From the NCBI GenBank assembly GCA_017517605.1, contig JAFWYQ010000107.1, positions 1 to 34,338 of the forward strand: a stretch of DNA of 34,338 nt, in the 5' to 3' direction. Positions 7,277-17,785 of the stretch are shown here, piece after piece. Each line of letters opens with the position of its first letter. Position 1 is the stretch's first letter. The notes under the pieces were generated by a model. The model had not been told where the DNA came from, made no database searches, and was given only the letters and a program-made list of their open reading frames with translations. The translations under genes were made by a program, and so were the position numbers. This DNA is from Bacteroidaceae bacterium. Lineage in GTDB: Bacteria > Bacteroidota > Bacteroidia > Bacteroidales > Bacteroidaceae.

Positions 7277-8929
7277 TTATTTTTCAATTTGCTTATCTTT
7301 TGCTACAGAAATCACCTTATCCTTTACATTACGAAAGTTCTCAATTTCTATATTTTCCACATCTCGCAATACAAAGTAAGGCACCTCATCGGCTTTATCC
7401 ACCTTCATGTTGCTGAACTTCACATCCTCCACATCCATCAACACGATGGGCGGACGCTGGTCCTCATTGATGGTTTCGAGTGTCACATTATCAATGGTCA
7501 CATCACGTGCATGGCTGATGAAAAGGCCGTATGCAGGCAGAATGCCGTGCGACGAAGGTTCGGGATAGCCGTGCTCCATCTGTGGCACATCATAGGGGTC
7601 GCGCTCTTTCTTTTCGTCAACGGCCTGTGAACGGTTCCTACGGGTGTCAGGCGTGCCGTTGGCGGCAGAGTTTGTGCGGGTAAAGAAGGAATTGGCACCA
7701 CGCTGCAGTCTTACGTCCTCCATCGTCAACCCGCCACGATACTGGATGTGGATGTTGCTCAAGGTAATGTCCTCAATCATGTGCCCTTCCAAACCGAAAA
7801 TCATGGAAGCATAGCGGCAATCGGCATCCTTCACCACAATGTTGCTCAGCTTCACCCGTCGGATAACAGAGAATGGTAACTCTTTCGGCCCGCGTGCACG
7901 GTTGCCCAAACGGACGTAGATGGGCGAGTTGCAAATGTCGCGCATGGCAATGTTGTCGATGGTAATATCTTCAATGATGGCTCCATCCACCGTTTCCAAT
8001 GCCAATCCGCGGCAATGGTCAAAGGTGCAATTGCTGATGGTGATATTCTTGAATCCGCCGTTTGACTCAGTACCCATCTTGATGCGTCCTGTCGGGCCAT
8101 CGCGGTCGGGTGCAGCGGTGATGGTCTTCTGGAAAGTGCCGTCGAGCATCGTACCAGGGTCATAACCCGACACATGACAATTGGTGATGGTCACATTCTC
8201 CGTAGCCTTGGCATAACCAAGCCCGTAAGAACACTTCAGCACAATGGCATCGTCGTTGAGCGTGTTTACCTGACAGTTGGAAACACGCACATTGGCACAA
8301 CAGTCAATATCGAAGGCATCGCGGTTGGTGTCGCACCGTACATTGTCAATAGTCAGATTGTCCACTCCCGTGAGCAACATGGCAAAGTGTCCGCACTTGA
8401 GCATACTGATGTCGCGGATAGTCACGTTGCGGCACTCCTTCAGCGCTATGGCCTTGTTGGCAGCCGGATGCCCATTCATCTTGGCTTGTCCGCGTGTGAT
8501 ACCTTCAGAACCATCAATCAATCCAAACCCCTGAATAGTGATGTCGTGCAATCCGATACCCCACATCAAGGAGTTCTGCCAATGGCTATGGCCGAAGTCC
8601 TGATAATCGTCCGAAGGATTCTCCTCAGGCAAGTCGTAATGCAACGAATCGTTGGGCACTGCCGCTTTTAACACTGCTCCATGGTCGAGATAAAGCGAGA
8701 TATTGCTTTTCAAACGAATGGTGTAGCTCGGATAAACTCCTGCAGGGAAATAGATGGTTCCTCCCCCATCCTCCGAAGCCGCTTCAATGGCTGTATTGAT
8801 GGCAGGGCTATCAATGTGTACACCATTGCCCTTGGCTCCATAATCCTTTACATTAAAATAACCATCAGGAGTTGCCCATAGCATGACTCCTATCATCATG
8901 GTTACGATTAGCGAGATTGTTCTTTTCAT
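7277..8929 (-). CDS. Secreted glycoside hydrolase family 28 (polygalacturonase-like)
   Basis: A 550-residue right-handed beta-helix enzyme. Residues 1-19 form a signal peptide ending near LWAT. FNVKDYGAKGNG is the classic opening of GH28 enzymes. The catalytic aspartates are carried by DTNRDAFDID and NTLNDDAIVLKCS, and GRIKMGTESNGGFKNI is the RIK substrate-binding segment; repeated ITISNC/VTITNC turns mark helix coils. It probably hydrolyses galacturonan or rhamnogalacturonan in the periplasm or outside; the exact pectin linkage cannot be assigned. It starts 21 bp after the EamA permease gene on the same strand and is probably cotranscribed with it. No SusCD pair lies nearby. Confidence 0.9.
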   Translation of the reverse strand: MKRTISLIVTMMIGVMLWATPDGYFNVKDYGAKGNGVHIDSPAINTAIEAASEDGGGTIYFPAGVYPSYTIRLKSNISLYLDHGAVLKAAVPNDSLHYDLPEENPSDDYQDFGHSHWQNSLMWGIGLHDITIQGFGLIDGSEGITRGQAKMNGHPAANKAIALKECRNVTIRDISMLKCGHFAMLLTGVDNLTIDNVRCDTNRDAFDIDCCANVRVSNCQVNTLNDDAIVLKCSYGLGYAKATENVTITNCHVSGYDPGTMLDGTFQKTITAAPDRDGPTGRIKMGTESNGGFKNITISNCTFDHCRGLALETVDGAIIEDITIDNIAMRDICNSPIYVRLGNRARGPKELPFSVIRRVKLSNIVVKDADCRYASMIFGLEGHMIEDITLSNIHIQYRGGLTMEDVRLQRGANSFFTRTNSAANGTPDTRRNRSQAVDEKKERDPYDVPQMEHGYPEPSSHGILPAYGLFISHARDVTIDNVTLETINEDQRPPIVLMDVEDVKFSNMKVDKADEVPYFVLRDVENIEIENFRNVKDKVISVAKDKQIEK

Positions 8930-8950
8930 AGTCTCATTAGTTATTACTTA

Positions 8951-9877
8951 TTATTTCTTTCCTTTATTTATTATATAAATACCTATCGTGGCCAATACGG
9001 CAGCTATCATATATTTCCAATAGAAAGGTTCGGCCAAACAGAGGCACGAGGTGATGGCCCCTACCACAGGGATGAGCGAATTGAAGATGGCGACCTTGCC
9101 TACGGGATTGCAACTGAGCAGTTTGTTGTAAAGTGTAAATCCCAAGGTGGAGATGCAGATGAGCAGACTCAAGATGACAATTCCCCATGCCGTGATGCGC
9201 GGCAACGTGCCTCCCATCAGCAAACCGGGAAGAATCAACAGTGCTCCACCGAAGGCCAAGCTATATCCTGTACCCACAAAGACATCCACCCGGGTGCGGA
9301 GACCTCGCGTCATCAATCCTGCCGAAGCAGAGCATAGGGCATTGAGGATAATCATACCATCGCCCATGAAGGTGAATCGCCCACTCTCGCCACCACCGAT
9401 ATTGAGGGCCATGATACCGACAAAGCCGATGATACAACCGATGATTTTACGCCATGTCAGCTTATCGCTCTTGTAAAACATGCAGGCAAACAGCACCAGG
9501 AGAAAGACCCCCATCGAATTGAGGATGGCCGCACGTGCCCCCTCGCTATGCGACAAGCCGATGTAGAAAAAGGCATAATGAAACGTGGTGTTGAGCAACG
9601 CAAAGGCCAGAATATACCACCAGCTGCGCGGACGAGCCACACCAAAACTTTTCTTCTTGCCACCGGCAATGGCCAACACTATCAATCCCGATATGGCAAA
9701 ACGGATACCGGCAAACAGCATCTTGCTGGCCGTCATATCTTGCGTAATACCAAATTCACCGAAGCCCAACTTAATGAGCGGATAGGCCCATCCCCAAGCT
9801 ATGGCGGCCGTCAAGGCAAAAGTCACCACCCATACCGGGCGTTGGAATATGCTTGTTTTTGTTTCTAACGTTTCCAT
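8951..9877 (-). CDS. EamA/DMT-family permease
   Basis: A 308-residue inner-membrane protein with ten hydrophobic segments in two EamA repeats, of the drug/metabolite transporter superfamily. WGWAYPLIKLGF opens the first repeat and LIPVVGAITSCLCLAEPFYWKYMIAAVLATIGIYIINK closes the second in several stretches. The substrate cannot be inferred from sequence; relatives export amino acids, sugars or metabolites. It is first in a two-gene unit with the GH28 enzyme, so carriage of a sugar or uronate is possible but speculative. Confidence 0.88.
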   Translation of the reverse strand: METLETKTSIFQRPVWVVTFALTAAIAWGWAYPLIKLGFGEFGITQDMTASKMLFAGIRFAISGLIVLAIAGGKKKSFGVARPRSWWYILAFALLNTTFHYAFFYIGLSHSEGARAAILNSMGVFLLVLFACMFYKSDKLTWRKIIGCIIGFVGIMALNIGGGESGRFTFMGDGMIILNALCSASAGLMTRGLRTRVDVFVGTGYSLAFGGALLILPGLLMGGTLPRITAWGIVILSLLICISTLGFTLYNKLLSCNPVGKVAIFNSLIPVVGAITSCLCLAEPFYWKYMIAAVLATIGIYIINKGKK

Positions 9878-9897
9878 ATATCTTTATAATAAGGTTG

Positions 9898-9905
9898 CAA
9901 AAATA
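9898..9905 (-). promoter_or_regulatory. -7 box for the EamA-GH28 unit
   Basis: TATTTTTG on the minus strand lies about 21 nt before the ATG at 9877. The -33 position carries TTC in place of TTG, so the match is partial. Confidence 0.5.
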
Positions 9906-9971
9906 CGAACTTTTCGCTGAACGACGAAATCCGAAGTCAAATAATTGAAACATCTGCCAACCTCAGCCAAC

Positions 9972-10022
9972 GGTTAAGCCTACCTTAACTCAGGCTTAAG
10001 CCTACCTTAACCGACGCTTAAG
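9972..10022. repeat. 22-bp-period palindromic tandem array B
   Basis: Two full 22-bp units and a partial third each contain TTAAG, a 5-nt spacer CCTAC, then CTTAA, giving a TTAAG/CTTAA palindrome. A weaker related unit precedes at 9950-9971. The array lies between the divergent promoters of the EamA permease and the beta-galactosidase. Confidence 0.8.
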
Positions 10023-10068
10023 GTTGCACATCTTTTATTGAAAATTATTAAAAAGAATGCCATTGGCC

Positions 10069-10097
10069 TTGTTTGTAAAAATAAATATGTATCTTTG
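10069..10097 (+). promoter_or_regulatory. Promoter of the GH2 beta-galactosidase
   Basis: TTG (10069-10071) and TATCTTTG (10090-10097) are 18 bp apart, placing the transcription start near 10104 and leaving a leader of about 70 nt. Confidence 0.65.
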
Positions 10098-10159
10098 CCC
10101 ATCTTTCTTACCTTATTTATTATAACGTAGGAAGACATGAAAACTGAGAAAATTATTAA

Positions 10160-13264
<3,105 letters not shown>

Positions 13265-13300
13265 AACTGGTATTTTCCCCAAAGAAGCCAATTAACTTTT

Positions 13301-13383
13301 CATCCGCAGATAACGCAGATACGCAGATAGATACTTGATAATTATTCATCCGCGTCATCTGCGTTATCTGCGGATGAATAATT
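13301..13383. repeat. Long perfect inverted repeat after the GH2 gene
   Basis: A 20-nt arm (13301-13320) is perfectly complementary to 13357-13376. A nested stem pairs AATTATTCATCCGC (13340-13353) with GCGGATGAATAATT (13370-13383), so two alternative folds compete. It may end the upstream transcript, but no T run follows. The remainder of the 259 bp gap holds only the tamB promoter. Confidence 0.85.
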
Positions 13384-13480
13384 AAGTCTCAACAACCAAA
13401 CAATTCAACGAAGAGGCGTGTTTTTAAGCACAAAGGTGCATTATTCTCTGCAATCATTCCTTTTTCTGACGGGATTGCAT

Positions 13481-13488
13481 TATATTTG
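13481..13488 (+). promoter_or_regulatory. -7 box for tamB-tamA
   Basis: TATATTTG matches TAnnTTTG, about 36 nt before the tamB ATG. The -33 region is T-rich but lacks a clear TTG. Confidence 0.5.
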
Positions 13489-13523
13489 CTTGCCCAAAGA
13501 GGGCCTTCCATGAACTATTGAAG

Positions 13524-16500
13524 ATGGAGATTCGTAAACGGAAATATATAGGGCGGATTATCGTGTTGCTATTAGCAATGCCTTTGGTGATATTTGTCGC
13601 CTTGCTAACCTTGCTTTATTTGCCTCCCGTTCAACGATGGGCGGTGGAGAAAGCAGCCCGTGTGGCTTCCCATGCTACAGGGTTTGACATCCGTGTAGGG
13701 AGTCTTCGGTTGGCGTTTCCCCTCGATTTGGCTCTGACGGATGTGGTGGTGTGCGACACGCTATCGGCCAACACGCTGGCTTCGCTTGGTGAATTGCGCA
13801 CGGGGGTGGCCTTGCGCCCTCTTCTGCACGGTAAGGTGCAAGTGAGCAGGATTGACTTGCGCAATATAGAGGCTCTCACGGGTACGCTGATACCATCCGT
13901 AGGCATCGACGGACGGATTGGTCAATTGCGTCTGGAAGGAGGCGACATGGATTTGGCAAGCAAAGTGGTGGAGTTGGAAGATTTGCTTCTGCACGATGTT
14001 GATGTTGCCATTTCCGTACTTCCTGACAACGCTCCGAAGGACTCTGTTTCCTCTCCCGTCGGATGGAAATTTTTCTTAGGTAGGGCAGAAATTTCGCGAG
14101 TGCAATTCCACTTAACGATGCCTGCCGACACAATGGGCCTCTCCGTCGGATGGGAAGAGACGGAAGTGGAAAAATTAACCGTCAATCTGGAAGAAGCCTC
14201 ATACGAAGCACTCCGCTTGGTCATGGCCGACGGACGCTTTCGGTCAGAGTCTCCACAGATAGAGGTGGAGGAGGCCGACATCCAACTTGACTCCCTCTTT
14301 TACAAAGGGATGGAGGCCAAAGCCATTATCCAACAGATAGCTTTGAGCGAGCGGTCGGGGTTGCATCTAACAAACACCTCGGGAAGCCTCAGCATGGACA
14401 CATCAGGGATAAGCATACCTTACCTCAGGCTTGAATCTACCTCATCCACCGCTCAAGCCTCACTCATGTTACCTTGGGGTGCGCTCAAGGAAAATGGTAA
14501 GGAAAAACTATATGCACACCTCCGTGGTCATATAGGCAAGGCCGACATGCTTTCGTTCTTGGGAGAGAGGTTGCCTAAAGAACTCACCGTTCCCCTCAAC
14601 CTATATGCTGAGGCATACGGCAATATGGAGCACATGCAATTGGACACCTTGCACGTACAGATGGATAGTGTGGCAACCATTATCGCACATGGCGACATCC
14701 GTCACCTGACCGACGAGGAGAAGCGCATAGGCAACGTCAATGTGTGTTTGGAAGAACTCTTCAAAGAGTATCAGAGTGCCAACCATTCGCTCATCATCCC
14801 CGCAGGTATCCATCTCGACGCTTCGTTGAATATCAACAAAAACCGTTTCGATGCCCTCCTCGTCCTGCACGAAGGAGAAGGACAACTAAGCGCCAAGGGA
14901 CACTACGACACCCGTACGGAAAAGTACACCTTGGATGCCCGCATCGATAGCCTTGCCTTGCATCACTTCCTACCCACTTATCCATTGGAAGAACTTAGTG
15001 CACAAGCGTACCTTTCGGGAAGGGAGAACGACACCCTTTTCGCACAACTGAGGGCGGGCGACCTCGACCTCGACCTCTGCGGAGCAAGCGGCATTGAGCC
15101 TCTTGTCCGCCACGCCAATCTTCTTGTGAGCGAGATACAAAAACAGATAGAAGCACGCTCCGTAAGAATCAATCAGGTAAAACATCTCCTACCCGACGTG
15201 GCTCTAATGCTGAATGCTGGAGAAAACAATCCCGTAGCCACCTATCTGCAAAGGAAGAACGGCATCAGCATGGAGAGCGTGGATGTGATGCTGAATACCT
15301 CTCCCCTATTGGGAATCAATGGCTATGCGGCGATACACGGCTTACACACCGATAGCCTTGCATTGGATACTGTGCAACTGACTCTCCATCAGGATACGGC
15401 CGCGATACATTACCATGCCCTTGTCATCAACACCTCCGACAAACAAAAGCCTGCCTTTACCGTCAGTATGGAGGGAGCCGTGTGCGACACCACAGGAAGT
15501 GCCCGCATGAACTTCTTGGACGGCCAAGGAGAAACAGGACTTGACCTCGGCATCATGGCCGCACCGGAGAAGGAGGGATGGAGATTCTCGCTCTTCCCCG
15601 AACATCCCGTCATCGGTTTCCGCTCCTTCACGCTGAACCCCGACAACCACATCTACCTGAGCGATTCAGGACGAGTGGAGGGCAACATCGCTTTGCTCGA
15701 CCATGCAGGGATGGGTTTGCGCCTCTTCTCCACACCCAACGAAGAGGCTCTGCAAGACCTCACTGTCCACGTAAAGCAACTGAACTTGAATGAGATACTG
15801 AAACTAATGCCCTATGCACCCGACATGACTGGTATGCTGGATGCCGAACTTCATTACATTGGAGGCAAAGGGACACACACCTTCAGCGGTACCCTCCAAG
15901 CGAATCAATTGACTTACGAGGATTACCCATTGGGAACCATAGGAGCCGAAGCCGTATATCTCCCCATGCGAAAAAACGAACACATCGTAAACCTACAACT
16001 CATGCAAAACGGCGAGATGATAGGTACAGCAGATGGAAAGTATTATTCGGTTGACAAGGGAGAAGTTGATAAGATGACAAGGGAAGAAGAAATTGCGGAT
16101 TCACTTGTACTCCCCTCGTCAACTCGTCAACTTCTCAACTCGTCAACTAAAAGCATTTCCCTCGACATCAATTTGGAGAGCCTCCCCATGGAGATAGCCA
16201 ATGCTTTTGTACCGCGCGACATAATCAAGTTGGCGGGTAAACTGAACGGCGAACTATCCGTAGAAGGCTCCCCCCAATCGCCACACATCGACGGGAGCGT
16301 ACGCTTCGACTCTGTGCAAGTGCATTCGCCCCTCTATGCCATGGATTTCCGTTTCGACAAGACACCCATCTACATTACCAAAAACCTCTTGAGGTTCGAG
16401 AATTTCAATATCTACACCAAAGGAAAGAACCCTTTGACTCTAACTGGTCAGGTAAATATGAATAATCTCTCGAACATACAGACCGACCTTCAGATGCGGG

Positions 16501-17777
16501 CTACGGAGTACGAACTGCTGAATGCCAAGAAGAACAGGAACTCCGTACTCCATGGCAAAGTCTTCATAAACCTCTATTCTACCATCAAGGGAGAATTGTC
16601 AAGCCCCACAGTACGCGGTACGATGAATGTATTAGGCAATACGGATGTGACCTACATTCTGAAGGACTCCCCTTTGGCCGTGGAGGACCGATTGGGAAAC
16701 ATGGTGACATTCGTGAACTTCAATGACACCACCGCCACCTCCGACGTACAAAAGGAGGTATCCCTCGGAGGCATCGACATGTTGATGAACGTGCAGATTG
16801 ACCAAGGGGCAGAGATGCAGGTGGATATGGGTAACGACAACTATGTGGAGGTGCGTGGTGGAGGAAACCTTGCCTTACAATATACCCCACAAGGTGACCT
16901 GCTACTGACGGGTCGTTATACACTGGACGGTGGCGAAATGAAATACTCGTTGCCCGTCATCCCCTTGAAGACTTTCCGTATCACGGGCGGTAGTTATGCT
17001 GAGTTCACAGGCAATCCCAGCAATCCTTACCTGAACATCACCGCCACTGAACGGGTACGTACCTCGGTTACTGAGGAGAAGAATTCGCGCTACGTCAATT
17101 TCGACGTAGGTATCAGCCTCACGGGTACGTTGGCCGACATGGGTTTGAACTTTACCCTCGATACCCCTGAGGATGTGACCTTACAAAACCAACTGGCCGC
17201 CATGTCAACCGAAGAGCGGGGCAAATTGGCCGTTACCATGTTGGTGACAGGTATGTACATGGGTGGACAGGGAGGCTCCGGTAACGGATTCAGCACCTCA
17301 AATGCATTGAATTCCTTCCTGCAAAGCGAAATATCAAACATCGCCGGAAGCGCCCTCAAGACGGTGGATGTAAGCATCGGTGTGGAAGACAACTATGCTG
17401 CCGACGGAACCACACAAGGAGGAACCGACTACTCCTTCCGTTTTGCCAAACGTTTTTGGAACAACCGCCTGAGTGTCATCATCGGCGGACGTATATCTAC
17501 AGGCAACGAGGCTGTGGCCGAGGAGAACAATTCCTTCATCGACGACATCTCCTTGGAGTATCGCTTGGATGATAGCGGCACACGTTACGTCAAACTTTTC
17601 CACACAAAAAATTACGAGAGCATCCTCGAAGGGGAAATCATCGAAACGGGTGCGGGTATTGTACTCCGCCGTAAGGTGAACAAGTTGGGTGAGCTATTTA
17701 TATTCAAGAGAAAAGAGAAAGCCCCCTCCAACTCACCACAAAGGGGAGAAAACCATCATCGCGAAAATGATAATTAG
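13524..17777 (+). CDS. tamB: TamB-like translocation and assembly module protein
   Basis: About 1418 residues. One N-terminal membrane segment (near residues 8-29) anchors it in the inner membrane. A very long beta-rich region follows, with AsmA/TamB-type repeats (SLRLAFPLDLALTDVVV near the start), and the C-terminal DUF490/TamB domain lies near 1050-1380 (FRITGGSYAEFTGNPSNPYLNITATER; GLNFTLDTPEDV). Such proteins span the periplasm and help assemble outer-membrane proteins or move lipids. The ATG at 13524 is preferred to a TTG two codons earlier. Two repeat elements are translated within it: an inverted repeat near residues 843-875, and a C-terminal tail derived from a CCCCCT-AGGGG repeat. 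tamA follows 8 bp later. Confidence 0.9.
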   Translation: MEIRKRKYIGRIIVLLLAMPLVIFVALLTLLYLPPVQRWAVEKAARVASHATGFDIRVGSLRLAFPLDLALTDVVVCDTLSANTLASLGELRTGVALRPLLHGKVQVSRIDLRNIEALTGTLIPSVGIDGRIGQLRLEGGDMDLASKVVELEDLLLHDVDVAISVLPDNAPKDSVSSPVGWKFFLGRAEISRVQFHLTMPADTMGLSVGWEETEVEKLTVNLEEASYEALRLVMADGRFRSESPQIEVEEADIQLDSLFYKGMEAKAIIQQIALSERSGLHLTNTSGSLSMDTSGISIPYLRLESTSSTAQASLMLPWGALKENGKEKLYAHLRGHIGKADMLSFLGERLPKELTVPLNLYAEAYGNMEHMQLDTLHVQMDSVATIIAHGDIRHLTDEEKRIGNVNVCLEELFKEYQSANHSLIIPAGIHLDASLNINKNRFDALLVLHEGEGQLSAKGHYDTRTEKYTLDARIDSLALHHFLPTYPLEELSAQAYLSGRENDTLFAQLRAGDLDLDLCGASGIEPLVRHANLLVSEIQKQIEARSVRINQVKHLLPDVALMLNAGENNPVATYLQRKNGISMESVDVMLNTSPLLGINGYAAIHGLHTDSLALDTVQLTLHQDTAAIHYHALVINTSDKQKPAFTVSMEGAVCDTTGSARMNFLDGQGETGLDLGIMAAPEKEGWRFSLFPEHPVIGFRSFTLNPDNHIYLSDSGRVEGNIALLDHAGMGLRLFSTPNEEALQDLTVHVKQLNLNEILKLMPYAPDMTGMLDAELHYIGGKGTHTFSGTLQANQLTYEDYPLGTIGAEAVYLPMRKNEHIVNLQLMQNGEMIGTADGKYYSVDKGEVDKMTREEEIADSLVLPSSTRQLLNSSTKSISLDINLESLPMEIANAFVPRDIIKLAGKLNGELSVEGSPQSPHIDGSVRFDSVQVHSPLYAMDFRFDKTPIYITKNLLRFENFNIYTKGKNPLTLTGQVNMNNLSNIQTDLQMRATEYELLNAKKNRNSVLHGKVFINLYSTIKGELSSPTVRGTMNVLGNTDVTYILKDSPLAVEDRLGNMVTFVNFNDTTATSDVQKEVSLGGIDMLMNVQIDQGAEMQVDMGNDNYVEVRGGGNLALQYTPQGDLLLTGRYTLDGGEMKYSLPVIPLKTFRITGGSYAEFTGNPSNPYLNITATERVRTSVTEEKNSRYVNFDVGISLTGTLADMGLNFTLDTPEDVTLQNQLAAMSTEERGKLAVTMLVTGMYMGGQGGSGNGFSTSNALNSFLQSEISNIAGSALKTVDVSIGVEDNYAADGTTQGGTDYSFRFAKRFWNNRLSVIIGGRISTGNEAVAEENNSFIDDISLEYRLDDSGTRYVKLFHTKNYESILEGEIIETGAGIVLRRKVNKLGELFIFKRKEKAPSNSPQRGENHHRENDN
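16050..16147. repeat. Inverted-repeat element in frame inside tamB
   Basis: The left arm 16050-16086 and right arm 16110-16147 pair over about 37 nt with roughly seven mismatches and one bulge. The right arm is made of near-tandem GTCAACTC units. It is read through in frame and encodes a polar linker rich in D, E, S and T, unlike the beta-strand pattern on both sides. Confidence 0.8.
17722..17748. repeat. CCCCCT/AGGGG repeat in the tamB C-terminus
   Basis: CCCCCT (17722-17727) and AGGGG (17742-17746) flank a spacer resembling the Bacteroidota intergenic word CCCCTCCAACTC. It is translated as the tail segment APSNSPQRGE, past the conserved end of the TamB domain. Confidence 0.6.
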
Positions 17778-17785
17778 ATTTGATT

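Noticed and set aside
13518-13523. TTG start two codons upstream of the tamB ATG
   Set aside because: A normal ATG follows immediately and gives the same membrane anchor. The same reasoning applies to the TTG at 17780 before tamA.
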